NCBI GenBank assembly: GCA_947489325.1
Contig: CANLDA010000003.1
Coordinates: 1-64,000, forward strand
Direction of reading: 5' to 3'
Length of the DNA: 64,000 bases
DNA from: an uncultured Paracoccaceae bacterium
Lineage (GTDB): Bacteria; Pseudomonadota; Alphaproteobacteria; Rhodobacterales; Rhodobacteraceae
Below, one piece after another: positions 28,093 through 36,890 of this stretch. Every line of letters starts with the position of its first letter. The first letter of the stretch is position 1. The position numbers and the translations under genes were made by a program. The notes below the pieces were generated by a model. The model saw nothing but the letters and a program-made list of their open reading frames with translations, had not been told where the DNA came from and did not search any database.

Positions 28093-28966
28093 TCATCGCC
28101 TCAACATCCACCTTATCCAAGCGCCGCACCCCTGTGGTTCGATCCAACATACGTTTGGCGTGACGCAATTGATCAACCTCGCGCAAGACCTTGAAATTGC
28201 GATAGTGGATCATGCGAATATCGTGGTTGTCCGGCAAAGGTTCCCCACGCAGCACACCACCCAGGATATAATGTTGCTCTTCGGGTAAAATATTCCAATT
28301 CAACCCTGCCGCGCGAATGGCCAATGGCAGGCTCATTTGGTCCAAATAGGGGCGTTTTTTGATGATGTCGATCTTATCGATTCTTTGTGCAAGGCGCATC
28401 CAAACCTCGGCGAAACTCTCGCCATCTTCGGTCACGGGACCTTCGGGGAACACTATCAGACCTGCGTTAAAATATGGCATCAACTTGCGCGCCTTTTGAC
28501 GTGACAGCCAAATGCGTTCATCGGGTTTTTCCATGTCGCAAGCCGCATATATGTCGTCCCAGATCTTCTGGCCAGACCAATACATCGACGTGGCAGGCGC
28601 GACAGAAACATGGCCTTCGCGGATCATTTCATCGGATGTGTTCTTTCCAATGAACAACATGTCCGAATCCATAAAGGCAGAATATGGCGTGTCGCGTGGC
28701 TGCAACGCCGCAACCATCTTGTTGCCATGGGGATATGCAGGATCAAATACGCCTTCGGTTTTCATTGGTCGAATGTCGACCCCCAGCTTGCGATATATCG
28801 CCATGGCCTGAGGTTCCATATCAACCATGCGATCCTCAGGGACATAGCCGATCAGATCAATTGGTTCCTTGAACTGACACCGCACAGATGCCGCAAGGTA
28901 GCAGCCCATATTTTGGTATTTTGGCGGCTCTGCCACAAAGAAAATAGACAGTTTTGGCTGTACCAT
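28064..28966 (-). CDS. GT-A-fold glycosyltransferase-like protein
   Basis: The 300-aa protein shows SIFFVAEPPKYQNMGCYLAA at the start, a clear metal-binding AFMDSDMLFIG near residue 105, and YLDQMSLPLAIRAAG near 225. MSYWSG-like and PYFNAGLIVFPEG segments follow the pattern of nucleotide-diphospho-sugar transferases related to family 8. The frame opens five codons earlier, but the ATG at 28966 has GGAGG seven bases upstream. It lies 21 bases after the methyltransferase gene. It probably transfers a sugar during glycan assembly. Donor and linkage cannot be predicted. Confidence 0.75.
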   Translation of the reverse strand: MVQPKLSIFFVAEPPKYQNMGCYLAASVRCQFKEPIDLIGYVPEDRMVDMEPQAMAIYRKLGVDIRPMKTEGVFDPAYPHGNKMVAALQPRDTPYSAFMDSDMLFIGKNTSDEMIREGHVSVAPATSMYWSGQKIWDDIYAACDMEKPDERIWLSRQKARKLMPYFNAGLIVFPEGPVTEDGESFAEVWMRLAQRIDKIDIIKKRPYLDQMSLPLAIRAAGLNWNILPEEQHYILGGVLRGEPLPDNHDIRMIHYRNFKVLREVDQLRHAKRMLDRTTGVRRLDKVDVEAMNAQPAYTYG

Positions 28967-28987
28967 TTCGCGACCTCCCAAGGTCTT

Positions 28988-29716
28988 TCAGTTCGCAGGA
29001 TCTGCAATTCCGCGCAGCTTGTCCCAATTGCGATAGACCCGGTGAAATTCATTATCCACAAGACCCAATTCTGGTTCTACCGGGCGGATCATCTTGAGCT
29101 GTTCTTCGCGTCGAATGGCCTTGCGGACGGATGCAATTCCGGTGTCATCATGCACCACGAATGCATCCGGCGTCAGTACAGGGCGAATAGCGCAGAGTTC
29201 GCGGAAGTGCGTAACCTTGGCCCCGTCCAAATGCACGGCATCAATATGGCGACGTTTGTTTTCGATGGCATAGCGCGGCGTTTCAATCAGCGAATGTCCA
29301 CGAAGGAATTTCACCCGTCCCGGAAAGTTGATCTCCAGCCATTTGCCTGCGACCTCGACATAAATTTCGGTGGGCGCCCATTGTTTTTGTACCCGTTCGC
29401 AGATGTCCACGCCTACAGCTTTCAAATTAGGATTGGCCATCAGCATCAAAAGCAGACTGTGCCCACCATTCACACCGATTTCAAACATATGGGACGAGTT
29501 TTGCGCCACGATAAACAGATTGCGTCGCTTCACTTCCATTTCTTCAATCGGGTCAATCTCCCAGAAATTTTCTTGTTGGCTGTGGTAAAATACATTGCCT
29601 TGCAGTACCGGTTTTTCACCTGCAGCCTCTAGACAATCTTTAAGCATCTGATTTAATTCGCCTAGTTTTACATGCCAAGCATCACTGGCGATCATTTCAT
29701 CGTAACTTTCAAACAT
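28988..29716 (-). CDS. Class I SAM-dependent methyltransferase
   Basis: This 242-aa protein has a Rossmann methyltransferase core. HMFEIGVNGGHSLLLML is motif I (SAM-binding GxGxGx-type loop). AVGVDICER is motif II with the ribose-binding acid, and IDAVHLDGAKVTHF is the motif IV region. It resembles the Methyltransf_24 group, which methylates sugars or small molecules. A GGAGG lies 11 bases from the ATG. It is the second gene of the operon, 18 bases after the GT90 gene. O-methylation of a glycan residue is the likely role in this context. Confidence 0.82.
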   Translation of the reverse strand: MFESYDEMIASDAWHVKLGELNQMLKDCLEAAGEKPVLQGNVFYHSQQENFWEIDPIEEMEVKRRNLFIVAQNSSHMFEIGVNGGHSLLLMLMANPNLKAVGVDICERVQKQWAPTEIYVEVAGKWLEINFPGRVKFLRGHSLIETPRYAIENKRRHIDAVHLDGAKVTHFRELCAIRPVLTPDAFVVHDDTGIASVRKAIRREEQLKMIRPVEPELGLVDNEFHRVYRNWDKLRGIADPAN

Positions 29717-29734
29717 CCCTCAACTCTTCCTCCC

Positions 29735-30859
29735 TCAGGCGATTTTTCCGGCTTGTGATCCGGTCACCATGTTCTTTTTGACAGCCGCCAAAACACCTTG
29801 AGCGACCTGATCTCGCAATTCCTGTCGGGCCAACAAGTCACACATTGCATTCGCACGGCGCACCATCTCTTGGCATTTATCCTGATTGTCCGCGCACCAT
29901 TGAAGATTTTCCTCCAGATCACGCATATCCCGGCGAAACGGGACATAATGCTCCCAGGGTTTAAAATGACAGCTGGCAAAGCTGTCAAACTCTGGCGTCA
30001 TCACAAGACCAAGGCTGCTGCTATTCATGACCCAAAAGAAGTTGGACCCCACATCCGCACCGGGCAAAACAGCCAAATATTTAAAGTGTCCAAAATTCAG
30101 CTGCGGCACGCGGTCTTTCTGAAAGCCACTAATGAAAGGGGCCGTTTCCAATGGCATGGGTTCAAACCCTGCATACCCCAAATCAAATCGTGGATCGTCA
30201 AAATAGGTTGCGATGAACCTGTGACGATTAATCGTCATCAGCGTGATTTTGACCTGCTCTGCGGAAACTTTACCCTCATTGTATCGGTTCAACAGCGCAT
30301 GCATGCGGATCATATTGCCGCGTCCCCACCTGCCCAATCGCCCCCATCCGCCGGCGCTGCCACGCCAGGCAACGATGGGTTTTTTGTCCGCCCATGGAAT
30401 ATCGCGCAGCGCGTCAGGCCCCAAAAATCCGGGATTTCCGATGTCATGATAACTTGGCAGCGGCCAAAGAATACGCCCGGTCGCCTTATCAACAGGGCGG
30501 TTAAAACCGAACACCGGATAGGCATGACCTTCGGGATCAATCAAAGAGCGTGCGCGATGGTCCTGCATATCAATGGCAAATCCGATATCGGCCGCCTTCG
30601 CTGCAAGCACTTGATCCAGTGCGCCACCTGTTTTGATCTTATTGGCCTTGCTACCGCGTTTTTGCAAATCTCCGCGCCGTATGAACCAGCCATTATGCGT
30701 ATCAGGCGCCTTGCTTTGTGCATCCCAAAACAGGGCCATTCCACTGGAAGCATTCATGCCATAGTCGCGCGCCGCATCGGTTTGCGACAGCTTATAGCCG
30801 CTCAGATCACCGATCTGATGCGCCACCGATCTTTGCACAAACTCCGCGTCCGAGACCAT
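29735..30859 (-). CDS. Family 90 (CAP10-like) glycosyltransferase
   Basis: This 374-aa protein matches the family 90/LPS-modifying pattern. KPIVAWRGSAGG lies in the centre. KYLAVLPGADVGSNFFWVM is followed by NSSSLGLVM and KPWEHYVPFRRDMRDLEENL, the nucleotide-sugar site of CAP10/POGLUT-like enzymes. It is the first gene of the minus-strand operon. A GGAGG lies 13 bases before the ATG at 30859, which is somewhat far. The 129 bases between it and trhO (same strand) may hold the operon promoter. It probably transfers xylose or another sugar to a surface glycan. Confidence 0.85.
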   Translation of the reverse strand: MVSDAEFVQRSVAHQIGDLSGYKLSQTDAARDYGMNASSGMALFWDAQSKAPDTHNGWFIRRGDLQKRGSKANKIKTGGALDQVLAAKAADIGFAIDMQDHRARSLIDPEGHAYPVFGFNRPVDKATGRILWPLPSYHDIGNPGFLGPDALRDIPWADKKPIVAWRGSAGGWGRLGRWGRGNMIRMHALLNRYNEGKVSAEQVKITLMTINRHRFIATYFDDPRFDLGYAGFEPMPLETAPFISGFQKDRVPQLNFGHFKYLAVLPGADVGSNFFWVMNSSSLGLVMTPEFDSFASCHFKPWEHYVPFRRDMRDLEENLQWCADNQDKCQEMVRRANAMCDLLARQELRDQVAQGVLAAVKKNMVTGSQAGKIA

Positions 30860-30988
30860 CTACTGCCACTACCTCCGGGGATTTCGCAGGTTACCCTGTC
30901 TTGCCCATATGTCGTGCAGTCTAAATGTGAGAACGCATTGGCACCAGTAGTTTTGCAAATTTTTGGAAACGATACGGCTTGAATGGCG
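30860..30988. promoter_or_regulatory. Intergenic region upstream of the glycan-modification operon
   Basis: These 129 bases lie between trhO and the GT90 gene, both on the minus strand. No strong terminator or palindrome is obvious. A promoter for the nine-gene operon is expected here but could not be pinned to specific boxes. Confidence 0.35.
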
Positions 30989-31897
30989 TTACTGTCGCCC
31001 CGCCACATGGGTTTCACCACGCGCGCGCGCCAATTCCATCTGTTTTTGACGCTCACGAAAGCGACCTTTGTCGAACTCTGACGTTTCATCAACACATTGA
31101 TGGCAGCTGACGCCATGTTCATATTCCGGGCGATCAAAATCCTCGGGCAGGATTGGACGACGGCAAGCGTGGCACAAAACGTGCGGCCCCTCTTCCAAGC
31201 CGTGCCCGACGGAAACGCGACCATCAAAGACAAAACAATCACCTTCCCAAGTGCTGTTTTCTTGCGGCACTTCTTCAAGGTATTTCAGAATACCGCCTTT
31301 CAGGTGATAGACATCTTCCACCCCTTGGCCGATCAGATAATTCGTCGATTTCTCGCACCGAATACCGCCAGTACAGAACATCGCCACGCGCTTGTTGTGA
31401 AAGCGCTCTTTGTTTTCTTCCCACCATGAGGGGAAATCTCGAAAAGTTTCTGTTTTTGGGTCAATCGCGCCCTGAAAGGTGCCAATCGCCACCTCGTAAT
31501 CATTGCGTGTATCAATGGTGACAACATCAGGGGACTGGATCAATTCGTTCCAATCCTCCGGGTTCACATAATGCCCCACGGCTGCAAGTGGATCGACATC
31601 AGGTTGACCCAATGTGACAATCTCCTTCTTCAGCTTCACCTTCATGCGGGGAAAGGGTTGGGCACTGGCGGTGCTTTCTTTCCATTCAAGATTTCCGCAC
31701 CCCGGTAAGGATTGTATATGCGCAATCGCGGCATCAATGCCATGGCGCGACCCGGCGATGGTTCCATTGATCCCTTCGCGAGCCAGCAACAAAGTGCCGG
31801 TCACGCCTTCGCCTTCACAAAGCGTCAACAATGGATCACGCAACGCTTCGGGATCAGCGAAAGGGGTGAAATGATAGAGTGCAGCAACTGTAAACAT
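30989..31897 (-). CDS. trhO: tRNA uridine 5-oxyacetic-acid-pathway hydroxylase, rhodanese-related (TrhO/YceA)
   Basis: TrhO converts the wobble uridine of some tRNAs to 5-hydroxyuridine using oxygen. The 302-aa protein shows the family layout. An N-terminal ferredoxin-like domain (GVTGTLLLAREGINGTIAG) comes first, and a rhodanese domain carries the active cysteine in MFCTGGIRCEKS at about 180. A zinc-ribbon-like C-terminus follows, with CHACRRPI and CHQCVD. All expected cysteines are present. It is a core gene, and the neighbouring EPS genes are unrelated to it. Confidence 0.95.
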   Translation of the reverse strand: MFTVAALYHFTPFADPEALRDPLLTLCEGEGVTGTLLLAREGINGTIAGSRHGIDAAIAHIQSLPGCGNLEWKESTASAQPFPRMKVKLKKEIVTLGQPDVDPLAAVGHYVNPEDWNELIQSPDVVTIDTRNDYEVAIGTFQGAIDPKTETFRDFPSWWEENKERFHNKRVAMFCTGGIRCEKSTNYLIGQGVEDVYHLKGGILKYLEEVPQENSTWEGDCFVFDGRVSVGHGLEEGPHVLCHACRRPILPEDFDRPEYEHGVSCHQCVDETSEFDKGRFRERQKQMELARARGETHVAGRQ

Positions 31898-31951
31898 GGG
31901 CGCGATTTACACCGTTCACCGCATCCCATGCAAGTGATAGCTGACGCGCAT

Positions 31952-32815
31952 CTATTCAGCGGCCATGGATTGATTTTCAGGCACGCCAATTTCCGTGATT
32001 TCAGCAATGACTGCGCGCATCACCTGACAGAAATCAGCGAAATCCGGCAGAGGTTCAATACGGCTCTCATCCATATATAACCCCCGATCGATTTCGATTT
32101 GAATGGCATGCTGGCGGCGCGATGGGCGACCGTAGTGTTGGCTAACAAAGGCCCCCGCAAAGGGTGCATTGCGCACAACCAAAAACCCGGCCGACGAAAA
32201 CGCAGCCTCGATTTGCTCCACCACATCATTGTCAGCCGCCGCGCCGAACCGATCCCCTAGCACAATATCCGGCCTACGGGCGTTTGCCTTTATCAACCCT
32301 TCCAAGGCCTCATGCGGCATAGAATGGCAATCAATCAGAATCGCCTCACCAAATTGGTCATGTGATTCCTGCAAAAGCGATTGCAGTCGGGCATGATAGG
32401 GTTTCCAGTAATGGTCTATCCGTCGTTTAGCCTCGATCTCAGACAGTTTTCCGCGAAAGATGGCACGGCCTCCCGCAACCACACGCGGAATCACACCAAG
32501 CCCAGAGGCTATACGCGGATTAAGTGCCCCCTTGGGCACACCCTCGACCGCAGCCGGGTCCATCTCTTTCATACCACGGTTATAATCAATAAATGCACGT
32601 GGCGCCTCGGCCAACAAAAGCGGTGCGCCAAATTCTGGCACTGCTGCAAATACCTTATCCACAAAGGCATCTTCAGAACTGCGTAGCAATTGAGCGTCCA
32701 AAACAGATTGGCGCACAAACCATTCAGGATAGTCATTGCCACTGTGAGGAGAGGCAAACACCACCGAGGACCGTCTTTTCTTTGGGCGCAGCAAAGAGTA
32801 TGCGTGTTTCGGCAT
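31952..32815 (-). CDS. N-formylglutamate amidohydrolase family protein
   Basis: This 287-aa zinc-dependent hydrolase cleaves N-formyl-L-glutamate or a related N-formyl or N-acyl amino acid. The motifs VVFASPHSGNDYP, LIDCHSMPHEA and GRPSRRQHAIQIEIDRGLYM mark the FGase family, with metal-binding His residues in the first two and a conserved Glu in the last. The frame is open from 32854, but the ATG at 32815 has AGGAGG five bases upstream. It is a single gene, 54 bases upstream of trhO on the same strand. Related to histidine degradation in other bacteria, but no hut genes are visible here. Confidence 0.88.
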   Translation of the reverse strand: MPKHAYSLLRPKKRRSSVVFASPHSGNDYPEWFVRQSVLDAQLLRSSEDAFVDKVFAAVPEFGAPLLLAEAPRAFIDYNRGMKEMDPAAVEGVPKGALNPRIASGLGVIPRVVAGGRAIFRGKLSEIEAKRRIDHYWKPYHARLQSLLQESHDQFGEAILIDCHSMPHEALEGLIKANARRPDIVLGDRFGAAADNDVVEQIEAAFSSAGFLVVRNAPFAGAFVSQHYGRPSRRQHAIQIEIDRGLYMDESRIEPLPDFADFCQVMRAVIAEITEIGVPENQSMAAE

Positions 32816-33012
32816 TTCGCCTCCTGAGTGATGTGCGGGCACCATTGGCGCCACACCGGCTTGTCGTTTATGTCGTCAAATAAATCATAGACTGAAAAAG
32901 ATATGTATCAAAAGCCCTTGAACACCTGCGCGACTCCTTTTATAGACCGCCCCACTGGCGCGGATTTCCGCGCTCCTTTTCGTGAGGGGCATGGTGTTTA
33001 CGTCGGTTTCAT

Positions 33013-33087
33013 GGGCGATTAGCTCAGCGGTAGAGCACTTCGTTGACATCGAAGGGGTCACAAGTTCGATCCTTGTATCGCCCACCA
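33013..33087 (+). tRNA. tRNA-Val (anticodon GAC)
   Basis: The cloverleaf is complete. GGGCGAT (33013-33019) pairs with ATCGCCC (33077-33083). The D arm is AGCTCAGCGGTAGAGC, and the anticodon stem CTTCG/CGAAG encloses TTGACAT with GAC at 33045-33047. The T arm is ACAAG-TTCGATC-CTTGT. The CCA end is encoded (33085-33087). Confidence 0.97.
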
Positions 33088-33155
33088 TGAATTGATGCCT
33101 CGTCAGAGGTGCCCGTTAACTAGGCGCAGGCCGCGCCGCGAAAGAGGAGAAGACC

Positions 33156-33281
33156 ATGAAGGTTAAAAACTCACTCCGCTCGCTCAAGCAGCGTCATCGC
33201 GACTGCCGCGTTGTGCGTCGTAAGGGCCGCGTATACGTCATTAATAAGACGCAACGCCGCTTTAAGGCACGTCAGGGTTAA
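33156..33281 (+). CDS. rpmJ: 50S ribosomal protein L36 (alternative, 41 aa)
   Basis: The 41-residue protein reads [20 protein letters not shown] and ends with RRFKARQG, the signature of L36 in alphaproteobacteria. It is a zinc-binding or zinc-free small protein of the large subunit; here it has only one cysteine, so it is the zinc-independent (C-minus) form. An AGAGGAG ribosome site lies ten bases before the ATG. It sits 68 bases after tRNA-Val and is followed by a strong terminator. Confidence 0.96.
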   Translation: MKVKNSLRSLKQRHRDCRVVRRKGRVYVINKTQRRFKARQG

Positions 33282-33306
33282 GCCCTCGTTCCTTGAAAAA
33301 GTTTAA

Positions 33307-33338
33307 GCCGCTCTGCATCGCAGGGCGGTTTTTCTTTT
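33307..33338 (+). terminator. Rho-independent terminator after rpmJ
   Basis: CCGCTCTG (33308-33315), loop CATCG and CAGGGCGG (33321-33328) form an 8-base-pair stem with one G-T pair, followed by TTTTTCTTTT. It lies 26 bases after the rpmJ stop. Confidence 0.9.
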
Positions 33339-33393
33339 GCTTAATCAAATTTGGTTGATAGTCAGGCATGGCAGGCAACCATCAGGGCAGATC

Positions 33394-34257
33394 ATGGACA
33401 TTCGCGCAATCGGCATGGGGCTGGCATTTGCTCTAATCTGGTCATCTGCTTTTACCTCGGCCCGTATTATCGTAGCGGATGCCTCGCCACTGGCATCACT
33501 ATCACTGCGATTCTTTTTATCGGGCATCATTGGTGTCGCGATTGCACGTGCCATGGGCCAAAGCTGGCATTTGACCCGTGATCAATGGCGGGCCACACTG
33601 GTGTTTGGCCTGTGCCAAAACGCACTGTATCTGGGCCTGAACTTTGTCGCCATGCAAACGATTGAGGCCTCATTGGCGTCGATCATCGCCTCCACCATGC
33701 CCTTGTTGGTCGCCTTGGCGGGCTGGATCATCTTTCGTGACCGCCTGTCAAAACTGGCCACTGCCGGATTAATCATGGGCATTGTTGGCGTTGCGCTGAT
33801 CATGGGGTCCCGATTAAACGGCGGTGTTGATCTTTACGGAGTTGCCCTATGCGGGATTGCTGCCGTGGCACTGACCATAGCCACGCTGATGGTGCGTGGC
33901 GCATCCTCAGGGGGTAACCTGATGATGATTGTGGGATTGCAGATGTTTGTCGGGGCTGCGATTCTGGCCGTAGCATCCGTAGCAACCGAAACCCTGCGTG
34001 TGAACATGACATGGGAATTGGGGGCCGCCTTTATTTATACCACCTTGGCACCCGGCCTGCTGGCGACATGGATCTGGTTTTCACTGGTCGGGCGCATCGG
34101 TGCTGTGCGCGCGGCAACCTTTCACTTTCTAAACCCGTTCTTTGGCGTGGCAATTGCAGCGGCATTATTGGGCGAACGTTTGGGTCTGATCGATATTGTC
34201 GGTGTTGCGATAATTACCCTGGGTATCTTGGCTGTTCAGCTGTCAAAACAGAAATAA
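33394..34257 (+). CDS. EamA-family (DMT superfamily) transporter
   Basis: This 287-aa membrane protein has about ten hydrophobic segments arranged as two EamA repeats. The second repeat contains ATWIWFSLVGRIGAVRAATFHFLNPFFGVAIAA, the usual end of the family. Such proteins export amino acids, nucleosides or other metabolites. The open frame begins upstream, but MDIRAIGMGLAFALIWSSAF at 33394 starts exactly at the first membrane segment. The stop is three bases from the LysR gene stop, so the two are convergent. The substrate is unknown. Confidence 0.87.
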   Translation: MDIRAIGMGLAFALIWSSAFTSARIIVADASPLASLSLRFFLSGIIGVAIARAMGQSWHLTRDQWRATLVFGLCQNALYLGLNFVAMQTIEASLASIIASTMPLLVALAGWIIFRDRLSKLATAGLIMGIVGVALIMGSRLNGGVDLYGVALCGIAAVALTIATLMVRGASSGGNLMMIVGLQMFVGAAILAVASVATETLRVNMTWELGAAFIYTTLAPGLLATWIWFSLVGRIGAVRAATFHFLNPFFGVAIAAALLGERLGLIDIVGVAIITLGILAVQLSKQK

Positions 34258-34260
34258 CGG

Positions 34261-35172
34261 TTACGCCTGACCATCTGCCTTGGACGCCATCCAATCCCGC
34301 ACCCGCGCCGCCTGCGGGATCAAAGGCGTTGTGCGTGACCAAACCAGATAAAACCCTTTACCTGTTTGCCAGCTCCAGCCGGTGCGCGCCGATAGCAAGC
34401 CTTGTGAAATCAAACCACGGGTGACGTGTTGCCAGCCAAAGGCAAACCCCTCACCCGCCATGGCTGCCTGTAAAACCAACGCATAATCATTTAGCCGCAA
34501 TCCAGCCTTTGGCGCACGGTCCATCACCCCATGATGGGCAAACCATCCGCCCCATGTGGGCCGCTCCCGTACGGGTTCCTCCAGATGAATAAGGCGTTCA
34601 TGCAACAGATTGGGCACGGTTTTGAGATTGACTGCAGCGCGCATCACTTGCGGGCTGGCAATGGGATAAATCACCTCAGGCGCGATCAGCACGGAATGGC
34701 AATCTTCCCAATTGCCATCACCGCGTCTTATGCCAAGACTGATTCCTTCGGCATCAATATCCGGTTCTCGATCGCTGGTTTGCAGGCGCAGATCAATTCC
34801 CGGTTCTGTCCTGTGGAACTCTTCCAGACGCGGCACCATCCAGTAATAAGCAAAGGCCGTGCTAACCGACAAGGTCACGTGATCATTCAATCCACGCTGA
34901 TGCAGAGCGCGTGCCGAATGCAAAATCGTTTCCAAACCACTTGAAACGTCAACAAATAAACGCTCTCCCGCCTTTGTTAACGTCACCTTTCGATGCTGCC
35001 TAAGGAACAGCGCAACCCCCAAGGAGGCCTCCATCTGTTTGATCGCTGCACTGACCGCAGGCTGCTGTACATTCAACTCGTTTGCAGCGCGTGTGAAAGA
35101 GCCAAGCCGCGCCGCAGCTTCAAACACGATCAGATGTCGGGGTGATGTCAGTAGTTTCCAAAGCTCTTGCAT
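34261..35172 (-). CDS. LysR-family transcriptional regulator (GcvA-like)
   Basis: The 303-aa protein has an N-terminal winged helix-turn-helix, with RHLIVFEAAARLGSFTRAAN and LNVQQPAVSAAIKQMEASLG at about 13-55. A C-terminal periplasmic-binding-like effector domain follows. The HTH sequence resembles GcvA and AmpR relatives. It is divergent from the mttB-like gene with 92 bases between the starts, a standard arrangement for LysR control of the neighbouring operon, and an inverted repeat lies in that gap. A methylated amine or glycine-betaine-derived ligand is a guess. Confidence 0.92.
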   Translation of the reverse strand: MQELWKLLTSPRHLIVFEAAARLGSFTRAANELNVQQPAVSAAIKQMEASLGVALFLRQHRKVTLTKAGERLFVDVSSGLETILHSARALHQRGLNDHVTLSVSTAFAYYWMVPRLEEFHRTEPGIDLRLQTSDREPDIDAEGISLGIRRGDGNWEDCHSVLIAPEVIYPIASPQVMRAAVNLKTVPNLLHERLIHLEEPVRERPTWGGWFAHHGVMDRAPKAGLRLNDYALVLQAAMAGEGFAFGWQHVTRGLISQGLLSARTGWSWQTGKGFYLVWSRTTPLIPQAARVRDWMASKADGQA

Positions 35173-35230
35173 AACTGTGGTTTATCCAAAGCATCAGAAT
35201 TTTCAACCGTCACGTATCGAAATTTTCCTC

Positions 35231-35252
35231 ATAAGGTGTGCATCACCTTTAT
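35231..35252. promoter_or_regulatory. Inverted repeat in the LysR-mttB intergenic region
   Basis: AAGGTG, TGCAT and CACCTT (35233-35249) form a perfect 6-base dyad that extends to near-symmetry at both ends. It ends just before the GGAG ribosome site of the mttB-like gene. It may be the LysR site or a leader hairpin. Two GAATTTTC-like repeats lie a few bases upstream (around 35190-35226). Confidence 0.45.
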
Positions 35253-35264
35253 GGAGAGTCCCCA

Positions 35265-36785
35265 ATGGCCCGTCGTTCGCGCGCATCTCGTGACAGAAAC
35301 CTCGCCGTCTCTGGCGCCCCTGCGTCGCCCTATATCCAGCGACAAATGCCCTTTTATGACATTTTGGATGAAGAGCAGGTCGCCAAGATCGAAGCCCAAG
35401 TTGATTGGATGTTTGAAAATGTCGGCATAGCCTTTCGCGATGATCCAGAGGCCCTGCGCATCTGGAAAGACGCCGGGGCAACGGTTGATGGGGACATCAT
35501 TCGCGCTGATGCGCAGTGGATTCGCGATCTTTGCGCCAAGGCGCCACGCCAGTTTACACAACTGGCCCGCAACCCGGAGCGCTCTGTTGTGATTGGCGGC
35601 ACCAATCAGGTATTTGCCCCGATCTATGGCGCGCCCTTTGTTCGGGATCTGGAAGGTGGGCGGCGCTATGGCGACATGGACAGCTTTGAGAAGCTGGTCA
35701 AGCTGGCGTATATGCACCCCAATCTCCATCACACAGGTTTGGTAATTTGCGAACCTTGTGATGTCCCAGTCAGCAAACGCCATCTTGATATGGTCTATGC
35801 GCATATGACGTTGTCGGACAAACCCCACCTTGGCGCCATTACGGAAATGAGCCGCGCACAAGACAGCGTGGATATGGCCGAGATCATCCATGGCAAAGAT
35901 GTGATGGAGAAAAATTGCGTCATCATGGGCAATGTGAATACCAACTCCCCCTTGTTGGTCGACAAAGTCGTGACAGAAGCGATCCGAGTATATTGCGGGC
36001 GTGGTCAGGGCATCGTGGTGGTCCCCTTTATCCTGAGCGGTGCAATGGGTCCGGTGTCTACGGCGGCCTCTGTTGCGCAGGCCATGGCCGAGGCAATGAT
36101 GTGCTGTGCCTTTGCGCAGATCGTACGACCGGGTGCCCCATTTGTGTTGGGCAACTTTCTATCATCCATGTCGCTGAAATCCGGCGCCCCGACATTTGGG
36201 ATGCCGGAACCTGTCGTGTCCAACTATGCCATTGGCCAACTGGCGCGTCGTGCAGGATTGCCTTTGCGGTGCGGAGGATCGTTGACGGCCTCCAAGATTG
36301 AGGATGCTCAGGCAGCCTATGAATCAGCAGATTCAATGCATTCCACGATGCTGGCAGGCGCAAACTATGTGCTGCACGCAGCCGGTTGGATGGAAGGCGG
36401 GCTGTGCACTGGGTTTGAAAAACTGATCATGGATGCGGATCGACTGGGGTCATATCAAAAAGTGTTGTCACAAGGGTTAGTTACCAGCGACGAAGAAATG
36501 GCGCGGGATGCCTATGGTGAGGTAGAGCCCGGCGGACACTTCCTTGGGTCGGCCCATACAATGCGCAATTATCAATCCGCGTTTTATGAACCCAAACTGA
36601 GCGACAGTGAGAACGTCGAGAGTTGGGAAGATGCTGGCGAAAAAGACATGCGGCGGCGCGCATTTGAGCGTTGGAACCAAATGCTGCATGACTATGAAAA
36701 GCCAGCGATTGATCCGGCGAAAGAGGAAGAGCTGGCCGCCTATGTGGCGAAACGCAAAGAAGAGATCCCTGACGCTTGGTATTAA
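35265..36785 (+). CDS. Trimethylamine methyltransferase family (MttB superfamily) protein, non-pyrrolysine type
   Basis: This 506-aa protein belongs to the MttB superfamily of corrinoid-linked methyltransferases acting on quaternary amines such as glycine betaine. The family segments are GAPFVRDLEGGRRYGD, LHHTGLVICEPCDVP and GASTAASVAQ-like NSPLLVDKVVTEAIR. The reading frame is continuous with no amber codon, so the lysine-derived pyrrolysine of archaeal MttB is absent. The ATG at 35265 has GGAG at 35252-35255. The next gene (a dimethylglycine dehydrogenase-like flavoprotein) follows in the same direction, suggesting stepwise demethylation of a methylated glycine. No corrinoid protein is visible nearby. 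Confidence 0.9.
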   Translation: MARRSRASRDRNLAVSGAPASPYIQRQMPFYDILDEEQVAKIEAQVDWMFENVGIAFRDDPEALRIWKDAGATVDGDIIRADAQWIRDLCAKAPRQFTQLARNPERSVVIGGTNQVFAPIYGAPFVRDLEGGRRYGDMDSFEKLVKLAYMHPNLHHTGLVICEPCDVPVSKRHLDMVYAHMTLSDKPHLGAITEMSRAQDSVDMAEIIHGKDVMEKNCVIMGNVNTNSPLLVDKVVTEAIRVYCGRGQGIVVVPFILSGAMGPVSTAASVAQAMAEAMMCCAFAQIVRPGAPFVLGNFLSSMSLKSGAPTFGMPEPVVSNYAIGQLARRAGLPLRCGGSLTASKIEDAQAAYESADSMHSTMLAGANYVLHAAGWMEGGLCTGFEKLIMDADRLGSYQKVLSQGLVTSDEEMARDAYGEVEPGGHFLGSAHTMRNYQSAFYEPKLSDSENVESWEDAGEKDMRRRAFERWNQMLHDYEKPAIDPAKEEELAAYVAKRKEEIPDAWY

Positions 36786-36800
36786 TTCATTCCAACATCC

Positions 36801-36862
36801 GCTCATCGCTCGCTGACGCGCGCTCTTCGCTAGCGAAGAGGGACCGCAAGGGACTGATGAGC
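36801..36862. repeat. Long imperfect hairpin with an 18-bp perfect palindrome inside
   Basis: The outer arms GCTCATC (36801-36807) and GATGAGC (36856-36862) surround CTCTTCGCTAGCGAAGAG (36823-36840), a perfect palindrome. The right half also matches, in reverse orientation, a segment at 40482-40511. It lies between two plus-strand genes, so it may attenuate or stabilise their transcript. Confidence 0.75.
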
Positions 36863-36890
36863 GCCCCCGATATTTGGCAAGGAGAGACAC

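Noticed and set aside
28610-29632. 340-codon plus-strand frame
   Set aside because: Antisense to the GT-A glycosyltransferase and the methyltransferase genes; no recognisable features.
29798-30982. 394-codon plus-strand frame
   Set aside because: It is the complement of the GT90 gene, and its translation shows no domain features.
31952-32815. Link between the N-formylglutamate hydrolase and the formyltransferase NRPS
   Set aside because: They are 24 kb apart, on separate transcripts, and the hydrolase is a common core gene in this group.
33013-33087. tRNA-Val as an integration site for a genomic island
   Set aside because: No integrase, no direct repeat of the tRNA 3' end was noticed, and the flanks are ordinary core genes.
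32885-33088. 67-codon minus-strand frame containing RIELVTPSMSTKCSTAELI
   Set aside because: It is the antisense of the tRNA-Val gene at 33013-33087. This kind of tRNA-shadow frame is commonly mis-annotated.
35265-36785. Possible pyrrolysine-type MttB
   Set aside because: The frame is uninterrupted and ends in TAA, with no in-frame amber codon, so no pyrrolysine is needed.
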